From NCBI GenBank assembly GCA_021776115.1, contig JAJFGN010000033.1, forward strand, positions 1-48,406: 48,406 nt of DNA, read 5' to 3'. Of the stretch, positions 7,793-15,293 are shown in pieces. A model generated the notes under the pieces. It worked only from the letters and a program-made list of their open reading frames with translations, did not search any database and was not told where the DNA came from. Positions within the stretch are counted from its first letter, which is position 1. Each line of letters starts with the position of its first letter. The position numbers and the translations under genes are program-made. Source of the DNA: Kiloniellaceae bacterium (GTDB taxonomy: Bacteria > Pseudomonadota > Alphaproteobacteria > Kiloniellales > J153).

Positions 7793-8791
7793 TCAACGGG
7801 TCTTAACCAGGTAGGGTGGGACATTGGGGGCCGGAACGACTGAAAGCACCTTGAGGCGGGCGAGGCTCCTTTTTTGAGCGGAGCCGAGATGGGCGACGAG
7901 GGCCGCTGCCGCCGCTTCGGCAGCGTCTTTCAAAAGCAGTTCGAGCACGAGGCGGTGTTCGGAAAGCGTCGCGCTCTCATCCGAGAGGCCAAGGTACTGC
8001 TGAAATGTCTGGGCCGTGGCGAGCGGCAGTTGATTTTGGCGGATGATCAAGGCGAGCCGCTTGTTGTCGATATTCAGCACGCACTCGACATGGAGAAATC
8101 GGTCGAATTGATGCAGCAGCTCGGGAGTCAGGTTCGAATGGTCGAATTCCAGTGCCAGCATGTGATCCCGCATGCCCGCCAATGCCGCCCGATCGAGGCG
8201 CGGAGCGGCACGGATCAGCGCGGCGGGCTCCAGAAGCTTCCGGATCTCATACATTTCCTTTATCGCCGCCGCGGTGAGAGGGCCGGCAATCCACCGGGAG
8301 CTTGAGCTCTTTTGCACGAGGCCCCGTTCATGGAGTCGCCAAAGGACATCCCGGGCGACCGTCCGACTAACGTGAAAGAAACTAGCTAATCGCGCTTCAT
8401 GGATGCGGTAGCGGCCGAACGCCGCCGCGGAGGCTACTTCCCGCTCAACCCGTCCGTAGATGCGTTGCCACGACGACCGCGATCGGATCGCTTGGTCGAT
8501 GTTTTCTGGCAGCGTCAGGCCTGTTTGGCGAATATCCGTGCGGTCGGGTATGGTACGGCCGTTACGCTTGGCGATGACGTAACCCCGTCCCTCGAATCGG
8601 CGGATGATGCCCTCGTCGTTGAGGATCTTGAGGGCCTTTTGGACCGGGGCACGGCTCGTGCCGAATAAGTCGGCGATCGGACCTTCGAGCAGGACCAGCC
8701 CATCCGGAAGCTTGCTGGCTTCCACGTGATCGCGCAGAACCCTGTAAACGAGCTCGTAGAGCCGCTCCGGTGTCCTCTCTGTCGCTGGCAT
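7793..8791 (-). CDS. GntR-like regulator with two predicted winged-helix domains and a helical sensor domain
   Basis: A 332-residue protein. Residues about 8-75 form a GntR-type winged helix (LYELVYRVLRDHVEASKLPDG, then FGTSRAPVQKALKILNDEGII, ending with the wing RFEGRGYVIAK). A second similar unit appears at about 108-170 (WQRIYGRVEREVASAAAFG, RIHEARLASFFHVSRTVARD, VLWRLHERGLVQK). The rest is an FCD-like helical domain starting at IKEMYEIRKLLEPAALI. Two tandem winged helices are unusual, since most GntR proteins have one. The gene is divergent from the 26 kb plus-strand cluster and is the best candidate for its regulator, sensing a pathway compound. The start is the ATG at 8791. Confidence 0.8.
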   Translation of the reverse strand: MPATERTPERLYELVYRVLRDHVEASKLPDGLVLLEGPIADLFGTSRAPVQKALKILNDEGIIRRFEGRGYVIAKRNGRTIPDRTDIRQTGLTLPENIDQAIRSRSSWQRIYGRVEREVASAAAFGRYRIHEARLASFFHVSRTVARDVLWRLHERGLVQKSSSSRWIAGPLTAAAIKEMYEIRKLLEPAALIRAAPRLDRAALAGMRDHMLALEFDHSNLTPELLHQFDRFLHVECVLNIDNKRLALIIRQNQLPLATAQTFQQYLGLSDESATLSEHRLVLELLLKDAAEAAAAALVAHLGSAQKRSLARLKVLSVVPAPNVPPYLVKTR

Positions 8792-9430
8792 CTGTGTCCT
8801 ACCGTCCGACCGGGCGACACCCGGTCAAGCGCCTTCGGGCTCGGGACGCTCGTATGCGGACCGCAGTAGTCTCGGCTGCGGTCGGCGGATGGCAGTTCAA
8901 TATGGCCTCGGGCATGAATCGGTATGAGGACCGGCCGCATTCTAGCGGAGCTGCCTCGAACCTCCCAGTGTCGGATATGCGTTGGAACGCCATTCTACAA
9001 GGTAAAAAATGACTTTGCACGCGAGATGCATTTTTCCTCAGCCGAAAAAATCTCAAACAGAAATAATATTTCTCGATCGCGATTCACATCGAAGGGATAT
9101 TAGGAATATCTAACCTCGTCGAAATGTCAGAAATACAAAAAAGACTATTGCATGCAAAAATCATCTACGCTACCGTTTTGGCAATAAGAAGTGCCGGTGC
9201 CGAAATGGGAGTGGCCGGCACGCAAAATAGATATGACGGCGCGCAGCACGTCGTCATCGGCTAACGACAGGGGAGGCCCGCGTGGCAGTCGGGACTCACG
9301 ATATTTTCTTTGCGCCTCGGGTCGAGGCAGTGTGCGGCCGGTTAGGCTGGTCAGAACGCCGTCATGGGCGTTGCACGATCAGCGTTGTGAATGGCTTGTT
9401 GTGAATGGTTTGTAAGGTCCGATCCTCGTA
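8792..9430. promoter_or_regulatory. Divergent control region upstream of the large catabolic cluster
   Basis: This 639 bp lies between the double-domain GntR gene and the first importer ATPase. Positions 9005-9185 are much more AT-rich than the surroundings, as expected for a promoter region. A perfect palindrome TTGCATGCAA lies at 9148-9157. It could also supply a -35-like TTGCAT, with TACCGT 17 bases later, a weak match. A related TTGCAC...ATGCA pair lies at 9015-9029. These are candidate operator sites for the neighbouring GntR protein. Small open frames here lack coding character. Confidence 0.45.
9384..9411 (+). repeat. 14-bp tandem duplication upstream of the first importer ATPase
   Basis: GTTGTGAATGGCTT at 9384-9397 is immediately followed by GTTGTGAATGGTTT at 9398-9411, with one mismatch. 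It ends 19 bases before the ATG of the ATPase, so it lies in the probable 5' leader. It may be a simple slippage duplication or a protein-binding repeat. Confidence 0.75.
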
Positions 9431-10510
9431 ATGACCACCATCCTCGACGTAAAGAACGTGACCAAACTCTACGATGGTGAGGTGGCTCTCGACGGTCTTT
9501 CCGTCGAACTGCAGGTCAACGAATACCTTTCGCTTCTCGGCCCTAGCGGTTCTGGCAAATCGACTTTGCTTCGCGTCATCGCCGGTTTCGAAATGTCCGA
9601 TGCCGGCGATATTCATCTTGCCGGCGAATCGGTCGCCGGGGTACCTGCGCACAAACGGGGCATCGGTTTCGTATCACAAGGCTTCGCGCTGTTTCCCCAT
9701 ATATCGGTCTTCGACAATGTTGCGTTCGGACTTCGGCACAGGGAGGACGACCCCGTACGCGATGAGGGCGACGTCGCCCGTCGCGTCAATGAAATGCTCG
9801 ATTTGGTTGGGCTGGCGGATTTGGGCGATCGCGGTATCAATCAGATTTCCGGGGGACAAAAGCAGCGGGTAGCTCTCGCTCGGACGCTGGTCGCCGATCC
9901 CAAGATTATTCTACTGGATGAGCCCCTCGGTGCCCTGGACGCTAACCTGAGGGCGCGCATGCGCATCGAGCTCAGGCGTATTCGTCAGCAGTTGGGCATC
10001 ACCTTCATGCACGTGACCGGTAATGAGCAAGAAGCACTGGCCATGGGAGACAGGGTTGCAGTCCTCGACAATGGCCGGCTCGCGCAGGTTGCTGATCCGG
10101 ATACCGTGTACAATCAGCCAGCTTCGGCGCGGGTGGCGCGTTTCCTGAACTGCTACAATATGTTCGAGGGACGAGCCGGAGACGACAAACAGTTTTGCGT
10201 CGGCGACGCCAGCTTCCCTTATCCCTCGCCCCAAGACGCCTCGATCGGACCGGGGACATATTGTGTCCGTTTCGACAAAATCCGGGTTGCGCCGGCTACT
10301 GCGGCGCCTCGGCCGGGTGAGGCCGGCGTTCGGGCAACTTTCATCACCAGCGAATATTCGGGGCCCAGCATCACGTACTTTTTCGAGGGCCAGGGGAACA
10401 AAGTGCTTGAGGTGGAGTATCACCTCAGCCACCGCCAGCCAGAAGAGTTTTCTCCCGGCAGCGAATACTCGCTCTTGTGGTCGCCGGGCGATGCACTCGT
10501 TTACTCCTGA
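9431..10510 (+). CDS. Polyamine-type ABC transporter ATPase, switch histidine replaced by Gly
   Basis: A 359-residue PotA-like ATPase with a C-terminal TOBE-type regulatory region. Walker A GPSGSGKS (residues 37-44), Q-loop Gln83 (VSQGFALFPH), signature ISGGQKQRVALAR (139-151) and Walker B IILLDE (159-164) are present. The usual switch motif VTHDQEEAL reads VTGNEQEAL, so the catalytic-switch His is Gly197 (codon GGT at 10019-10021). This suggests a weak or non-hydrolysing site. A second PotA-like ATPase with all motifs intact is encoded at 15294-16403 in the same cluster, and the two may form an asymmetric heterodimer. It is the first gene of the 26 kb plus-strand run, followed 18 bp later by permease genes. 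Confidence 0.88.
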   Translation: MTTILDVKNVTKLYDGEVALDGLSVELQVNEYLSLLGPSGSGKSTLLRVIAGFEMSDAGDIHLAGESVAGVPAHKRGIGFVSQGFALFPHISVFDNVAFGLRHREDDPVRDEGDVARRVNEMLDLVGLADLGDRGINQISGGQKQRVALARTLVADPKIILLDEPLGALDANLRARMRIELRRIRQQLGITFMHVTGNEQEALAMGDRVAVLDNGRLAQVADPDTVYNQPASARVARFLNCYNMFEGRAGDDKQFCVGDASFPYPSPQDASIGPGTYCVRFDKIRVAPATAAPRPGEAGVRATFITSEYSGPSITYFFEGQGNKVLEVEYHLSHRQPEEFSPGSEYSLLWSPGDALVYS

Positions 10511-10528
10511 TGGGAAACCGTAAGGCTG

Positions 10529-11455
10529 ATGGAAGAGGCTAGACGCAGGATTCAGGGCGGTTCCGGAGTCTCCGCCGTGGCTGGGGTGGCCGCGGAGAAG
10601 AAGGATCCGCGCGCCCGCCGGATCACGGCCCTGCTGGTCGCTCCAGGAATTATCTGGATGGTTCTGTTCCTTGTCGTGCCGATGCTGATGATGGTTTATG
10701 TCAGCTTCTGGACGCAGAAGACCTTCACGATCGAACCGACTTTGACGCTGAATAGCTGGATCGCATTCTTCTCCAGTGAAACCTATTTCGGCGCTCTGCT
10801 CAGGACGATCAGAATATGGTTGATCGTTCTCGCCGCGACCTTCTTTCTGGGCTATCCAACAGCCCTCTTTATCGGCCTCTTCATCAAAAACAAGACGATC
10901 CAGACCATTGTTCTCGTGCTTTGCGTTGTGCCGTTCTGGACGTCGTTTCTAATTCGCGTGCTTGCTTGGCGTCCGATGCTCGGCAAGGAGGGCGCGGTCA
11001 ATATCGTGCTGCAAAAAATCGGTTTGATCAGCCAGCCGATTGAGGTTCTGCTATTCACCGAGTTCAGCGTCGTCATCGGCATGACGCAGATCTATGTCGT
11101 GTTCATGGTCGGGCCAATCGCCTTCATGCTGTCGCGCATCGATCCCAGCCTTATCGAGGCGGCGCGCGATCTTGGTGCGAGCACCTGGCGCATTTTCCGC
11201 ACCATCATCTTTCCCTTGAGCCTGCCTGGCGTAGTTGTCGGCGCCATCTTCGTTTCGGTCATGGTGCTGGGCGAATTCGCCACGTCGGCCGCGCTGTCGG
11301 GGCGCAAGGTCAATCTGCTCGGCAATATTATCGTGACTCAGGTCGGCTCGCTGAAGTGGGCGTTCGCCGCCGTTGTCGGGGTGATGCTGACCGCAGTTAT
11401 GGCCATCGTTGTTGCCGCGCTGCTCCGACTCGCGGACTTGAGGAAGGAGCTCTGA
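10529..11455 (+). CDS. Polyamine-type ABC transporter permease (PotB-like)
   Basis: A 308-residue inner-membrane permease with an N-terminal cytoplasmic tail of about 30 residues and about six membrane helices (first near 36-60). The ATPase-contact EAA loop is EAARDLGASTWRIFRTIIFP at residues 210-229. It belongs to the PotB/binding-protein-dependent permease family, which imports polyamines and related cations, but homologues carry many other small molecules. It starts at ATG 10529 and its stop is 2 bp before the GTG of the partner permease. No ligand can be assigned from the sequence. Confidence 0.88.
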   Translation: MEEARRRIQGGSGVSAVAGVAAEKKDPRARRITALLVAPGIIWMVLFLVVPMLMMVYVSFWTQKTFTIEPTLTLNSWIAFFSSETYFGALLRTIRIWLIVLAATFFLGYPTALFIGLFIKNKTIQTIVLVLCVVPFWTSFLIRVLAWRPMLGKEGAVNIVLQKIGLISQPIEVLLFTEFSVVIGMTQIYVVFMVGPIAFMLSRIDPSLIEAARDLGASTWRIFRTIIFPLSLPGVVVGAIFVSVMVLGEFATSAALSGRKVNLLGNIIVTQVGSLKWAFAAVVGVMLTAVMAIVVAALLRLADLRKEL

Positions 11456-11457
11456 GC

Positions 11458-12309
11458 GTGGAAAACCGACCCATTCTGCGCTCGGCGTTGGCTTTATATA
11501 CAGCTCTCTTCATCGGTTTTCTCTATGCGCCGTTTGTGGTTCTCGGGATCTTGAGTTTCCAGTCCGGACCAGAGGGCGGCCCGCAATTCCCGATCACGGA
11601 ATGGTCTACCTACTGGTACGAGCACATCTTCGGTCTGACGCCTCCATCGAGGGTGGCTCCGCTTCCGATCGGCGAGACGCTCGTGAGGTCGCTGACGCTT
11701 GCCTTCACAACCATGGTGACGTCGACGGTTCTTGGGACCATGACGGCGCAGGCGTTCCGGCGACGCTTTAAAGGCTCGGGGTTCGTATTCTATCTGGTAG
11801 TTCTCGGCATGATCGTGCCCGGCGTTTTGGTGGGGCTGGGCATCGCCCTGGTCGCCAACAACCTGGGAATCTCCCGGGCGTGGTGGGGCACAGCGTTCGT
11901 GGCGCATGTCGTTTACACCTTTCCGTTCGCATTCCTCGTCATGTTGGCGATCTTCAATCGCTTCGACAAATCGGTAGAGGAAGCAGCCTGGAGCCTGGGA
12001 GTTCCGCCGATGCGGACATTCCGGAAGGTGACGTTCCCCCTGATTTTTCCCGGTGTCCTGAGTTCGATGCTGTTCGCCTTCACCCTCAGTTATGACGAAT
12101 TTCCGCGTACCTTGTTCGCGGCCGGCGCCGACCTCACGTTGCCGCTGGCGATATACGGTACCTTTGCCGTGGAAATCCATCCGAACCTTTTCGCGTTCGG
12201 TGTGCTGACCACATTGTTCTCGTTCTCGCTGCTGACGGTTTACGGGATCCTCATGTCGATTTCCATACATCGCGCGAAAAAAGTCGCCATCCAGGAAGAA
12301 ATCGAATGA
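11458..12309 (+). CDS. Polyamine-type ABC transporter permease (PotC-like)
   Basis: A 283-residue permease and partner of the preceding gene. The GTG at 11458 is chosen as start because AGGAAGGAG lies 8-16 bases upstream and the encoded MENRPILRSALALYTALFIG gives a normal PotC-like first helix; the longer frame from 11356 overlaps the upstream gene. The EAA-type loop is EEAAWSLGVPPMRTFRKVTF followed by PLIFPG. Its 3' end overlaps the start of the next SDR gene (ATGA), so transport and metabolism are translationally linked. Confidence 0.88.
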   Translation: MENRPILRSALALYTALFIGFLYAPFVVLGILSFQSGPEGGPQFPITEWSTYWYEHIFGLTPPSRVAPLPIGETLVRSLTLAFTTMVTSTVLGTMTAQAFRRRFKGSGFVFYLVVLGMIVPGVLVGLGIALVANNLGISRAWWGTAFVAHVVYTFPFAFLVMLAIFNRFDKSVEEAAWSLGVPPMRTFRKVTFPLIFPGVLSSMLFAFTLSYDEFPRTLFAAGADLTLPLAIYGTFAVEIHPNLFAFGVLTTLFSFSLLTVYGILMSISIHRAKKVAIQEEIE

Positions 12310-13052
12310 GGCAAGTTTCCGAACATGTTGCCGTGATTACCGGCGCCGGCAATGGCATCGGGCGGGCGATCGCCGTGCGTCTTGCCAGAGAGGGCGCTCA
12401 GGTTGTCGTCAACGATCTTCGCCTGGAAGCGGCAGACCGGGTTGCGGCTGCGATCAACGCTGACGGCGGCAAGGCTGTGGCGGCTCCGGGCGATGTTTCG
12501 TCGCCCGAGGATGTCGCGGGTGTGTTCGAGCACTGCCGCGACGCATTCGGAGAGTGTTCGCTGCTCGTCAACAATGCTGGCTTTGTCCACCAATCCCTTT
12601 TCGAAGACCTGACGATCGACGAGTGGGACCGGATGATCGCGGTTCATTTGCGCGGCACTTTCCTTTGCGCGCGGCAAGCCATCATTACGATGCTGGAACG
12701 CCGTGAAGGGGTGATAATCAATATCGCTTCGCAGCTCGGGCAGATTGGTGGCGTCGAGCTTTGCCATTACAGCGCGGCGAAAGCCGGCATCATCGGCCTT
12801 ACCAAGTCGCTGGCGCGAGAGGTCGGCAAGCGCGGCGTCCGCGTGAATGCTGTCGCACCGGGGCCGATCAACACGAATTTGGTCCGCGATCTTTCGGAGC
12901 AGTGGCGTTCGGCCAAGGCGGCGGAACTGCCGCTGGGCCATTTCGGCGAGCCGGAGGACGTGGCCGATACTGTGGCCTTTCTCGCTTCTCCAAAAGCGCG
13001 AATCTACTTAGGCCAAACGCTGGGGCCTAATTCTGGAGACGTAATGCTCTGA
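12306..13052 (+). CDS. Short-chain dehydrogenase/reductase (SDR), FabG-like
   Basis: A 248-residue classical SDR. The nucleotide-binding motif TGAGNGIG lies near residues 12-19, the NNAG motif follows, the active-site Ser is in NIASQ, and the catalytic pair is YSAAK. Asp in VVNDLR after the second strand suggests NAD(H) rather than NADP(H). It overlaps the upstream permease gene by four bases, so it belongs to the operon. It probably oxidises an alcohol or reduces a ketone formed from the imported compound; the substrate is unknown. A second, different SDR follows at 13111. Confidence 0.87.
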   Translation: MRQVSEHVAVITGAGNGIGRAIAVRLAREGAQVVVNDLRLEAADRVAAAINADGGKAVAAPGDVSSPEDVAGVFEHCRDAFGECSLLVNNAGFVHQSLFEDLTIDEWDRMIAVHLRGTFLCARQAIITMLERREGVIINIASQLGQIGGVELCHYSAAKAGIIGLTKSLAREVGKRGVRVNAVAPGPINTNLVRDLSEQWRSAKAAELPLGHFGEPEDVADTVAFLASPKARIYLGQTLGPNSGDVML

Positions 13053-13110
13053 CAAGACGCCGGCGGCAGCGGCTGGCCGCAGACGGGAAGAAATCGGGGA
13101 GTCACAAAGT

Positions 13111-13872
13111 ATGGCGGATCATAAGAGCGTGCTCATTACCGGAGGTGGCATCGGTATCGGAAAGGCAACGGCGTTCGCCTTCGCCGACACCGGCTATCAC
13201 GTGATCGTAACGGACGTGCTCGACAAGGAAGGCAATGCCGTCGCCGATGAGATCCGCGGAAAGGGCGGTTCCAGCGAGTTCCACCGACTGGACGTCACGA
13301 ATACGAAAAATGCCAACGATGTTGTCGCTGCCGCGGAAGCAAGATGCGGCGCGTTGGACGTCATCGTCGCCAATGCGGGCATCGCTCACAGGGTACCATT
13401 GGCACAAATGACGGACGAAAAATGGGATCACACCTTCGAAGTCGATCTGAAGGGCATCATGCGCATCGTGCGCGCGGCCACTCCGGCTATGAGGACGAAA
13501 AAATCGGGCACTGTTATCGCTTTGTCTTCGATCATGGGCGTCGCGTATGGCTGGGACGAACACGTTCACTACTCGGCCGCCAAATCGGGCGTGGTTGGCC
13601 TGGTGCGTGGCTTGGCCGTTGAGCTGGCGAAGGATGGCATCCGTGTCAACGGGGTCGCACCGGGCTACGTCCGCACCGCCCAGGCGCTTTCCGAAGAACA
13701 TTCGCTCGGGCCAGCGGGGCTCGAAAAAGCAGCCGAGTTCATTCCCATGGGTCGGGTCGGGGAACCCGACGATATTGCGGACGTCGTTGTTTTCTTGGCG
13801 TCGCATGCTGCCCGGTACATGACCGGGCAAATAGTCGTGGTCGATGGCGGCCTTCTTGTCGGGAGATATTGA
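13111..13872 (+). CDS. Short-chain dehydrogenase/reductase (SDR), second copy
   Basis: A 253-residue classical SDR with TGGGIGIG (residues 10-17), Asp in VTDVLD suggesting NAD preference, VANAG, the catalytic Ser in SSIMG and the catalytic YSAAK pair. The C-terminal GQIVVVDGG is the normal SDR end. It is clearly diverged from the SDR at 12306, so this is not a recent duplication, and the pair may act on two steps or two isomers. It lies 58 bp after the first SDR. A tiny open frame overlaps its stop codon (TGATG). Confidence 0.87.
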   Translation: MADHKSVLITGGGIGIGKATAFAFADTGYHVIVTDVLDKEGNAVADEIRGKGGSSEFHRLDVTNTKNANDVVAAAEARCGALDVIVANAGIAHRVPLAQMTDEKWDHTFEVDLKGIMRIVRAATPAMRTKKSGTVIALSSIMGVAYGWDEHVHYSAAKSGVVGLVRGLAVELAKDGIRVNGVAPGYVRTAQALSEEHSLGPAGLEKAAEFIPMGRVGEPDDIADVVVFLASHAARYMTGQIVVVDGGLLVGRY

Positions 13873-13961
13873 TGCGCAAGAAGTCTTTCCAGGCCACCAA
13901 CATCCATACGAGCGTCATCCATAAGAGCGTCATTGAAGGGAGACAACACAGATGTCTGTGA
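13872..13961 (+). CDS. Possible 29-residue leader peptide containing a tandem repeat
   Basis: An ATG overlapping the SDR stop (TGATG) opens a frame of 29 residues, starting MRKKSFQATN and ending 10 bases inside the following binding-protein gene. It could couple translation of the SDR and the binding protein by reinitiation. A 15-bp tandem repeat in it (13901-13930) encodes IHTSV-IHKSV. No homologue is recognised and it may be chance. Its AAGGGAG near 13936-13942 is the ribosome binding site of the next gene. Confidence 0.25.
   Translation: MRKKSFQATNIHTSVIHKSVIEGRQHRCL
13901..13930 (+). repeat. 15-bp tandem repeat upstream of the binding-protein gene
   Basis: CATCCATACGAGCGT (13901-13915) is followed directly by CATCCATAAGAGCGT (13916-13930), with one mismatch and a following CAT. 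It ends 21 bases before the binding-protein ATG. It resembles the 14-bp duplication at 9384-9411 in position, just before a transporter gene, though not in sequence. Confidence 0.75.
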
Positions 13962-15199
13962 AGAACGAATACACTCGCCGCAGCGTTTTGAGCGCTGCGT
14001 TGAAGGGCTCGGTTGCCACGACGGCGCTGGCCTTAGGCGGTGGCACGCCGTTCTTGAGTTCGAGCAAGGCTTATGCGGCCGCCATGGATCTTTCGAAGCA
14101 GGAGTTGCGCACCATCGGCCTGTCGGTGACGGTGCAGGAACGCATCCTCGATGATTTCCGGGCCAAGTCCGGCGTCGGCAGCACCACGGGCACCGCGGCG
14201 ACCTTCCCCGATGCCCAAACCAAAATCCTCTCCGGTTCGAAGGACTTCGACTGCTGGGAGACTATCGGCGAGCGTCTGCCTGCCGTGGTGATGACCAACA
14301 ACATCGACCCGGTTCCGACGTCGAGCCTGAAGAACTGGGGCAACATTCGTGACACCTTTACCAAAGTAAATCCCAAGTGGGAGAAGAGGGCGCAGATCAC
14401 CGGTCAGATTTGGGCGGACGATGCCCAGACCAAGCTGTGGATGGTGCCGACCGTCTATAACTACGACTCCATCGGCTACAACCCGTCGGTGGTCAGCGAC
14501 GAAGAGGCCAATACCTGGACAGCCATTTTCGACAAGAAGTGGAAAGGCCGCTCGGGTCTCAACACCGATCCCCTGATCGCACTGGGCCAGGCCGTTCTGG
14601 CGATGAATAGCTTGGGCCTGTCGGACGTCAAGAACCCCGGTAACCCGAACAAGGCGCAAATCGACGAGGCCATGAAGTTCCTCATCTCCAAGAAGAAGGA
14701 AGGCCAGTTCCGAGCCCTGTGGGGTGATTTCGGCGAGCTGGTGAACCTCCTCGCTTCGGGCGAGATGGTGGTTGTCGACGCCTGGCAGCCGGCCGTGATG
14801 GCGGTAAAGGCACAGGGTACGCCCTGCCGTTACGCGGTTCCGAAGGAAGGCTACCGCGCCTGGTCGATCGGCATTTCCCCGATCGCCGGCACGCCCAACA
14901 AGGATGCGGTCAACGCCTATGCCGACTACTGGTTGTCCGGCCCGCCGGCGATCACTGTGTCCGAGCAGGGCTATTATTCGCCGACGACCAACGTTAAGGA
15001 CGCCATGGATCCCGACCGCTATGCCTTCTGGTACGAGGGCAAACCCTGGAAGGGCGCACCGTCCCGCGGCATCAAGGAAGGCGATCTGCGCGATGGCGGC
15101 TCGCTCGATGAGCGTGCCTCGACGGTGGCCTACTGGCACCAATGGCCGGACGAGTACGACTACGTCACCGCGAAATGGGACGAGTTCCTCAGCGCCTGA
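13952..15199 (+). CDS. Polyamine-type ABC transporter substrate-binding protein, Tat signal
   Basis: A 415-residue periplasmic binding protein of the spermidine/putrescine (PotD-like, SBP_bac_8) class. The N-terminus YTRRSVLSAALKGSVATTAL, followed by an alanine-rich region ending KAYAA, is a twin-arginine signal, so export probably occurs after folding. Good spacing to AAGGGAG supports the ATG at 13952. It should capture the ligand for the importer at 9431-12309 and 15294. The residues that set ligand specificity are not recognised; the genetic setting suggests a cyclic amide or its opened product rather than a polyamine. A strong UUCG hairpin follows. A paralogue without signal peptide is at 34488. 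Confidence 0.9.
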   Translation: MSVKNEYTRRSVLSAALKGSVATTALALGGGTPFLSSSKAYAAAMDLSKQELRTIGLSVTVQERILDDFRAKSGVGSTTGTAATFPDAQTKILSGSKDFDCWETIGERLPAVVMTNNIDPVPTSSLKNWGNIRDTFTKVNPKWEKRAQITGQIWADDAQTKLWMVPTVYNYDSIGYNPSVVSDEEANTWTAIFDKKWKGRSGLNTDPLIALGQAVLAMNSLGLSDVKNPGNPNKAQIDEAMKFLISKKKEGQFRALWGDFGELVNLLASGEMVVVDAWQPAVMAVKAQGTPCRYAVPKEGYRAWSIGISPIAGTPNKDAVNAYADYWLSGPPAITVSEQGYYSPTTNVKDAMDPDRYAFWYEGKPWKGAPSRGIKEGDLRDGGSLDERASTVAYWHQWPDEYDYVTAKWDEFLSA

Positions 15200-15230
15200 G
15201 GACTTTCCCTGGCGACCAAGTACGGAGACA

Positions 15231-15256
15231 GACCGGAGCTGTTCGCAGCTCCGGTC
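15231..15256 (+). terminator. 11-bp stem with TTCG loop after binding-protein gene
   Basis: GACCGGAGCTG (15231-15241), loop TTCG, then the exact complement CAGCTCCGGTC (15246-15256). It starts 32 bases after the binding-protein stop and ends 37 bases before the next ATPase. No T-run follows, so it is better explained as an mRNA-stabilising hairpin or partial terminator that raises binding-protein output over the membrane components. Confidence 0.75.
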
Positions 15257-15293
15257 CACTCCACATTAAGAAATTCCAGAGGGCATACTATTC

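Noticed and set aside
9191-9415. Small open frame (74 residues) upstream of the first importer ATPase
   Set aside because: Basic, low-complexity composition and no recognisable start context; it also contains the 14-bp repeat and is better seen as leader.
9384-13930. Tandem repeats at 9384 and 13901 as CRISPR or a shared regulatory repeat
   Set aside because: Each has only two copies with no spacer and the two sequences differ; no cas genes and no other repeat-spacer arrays were seen in the window.
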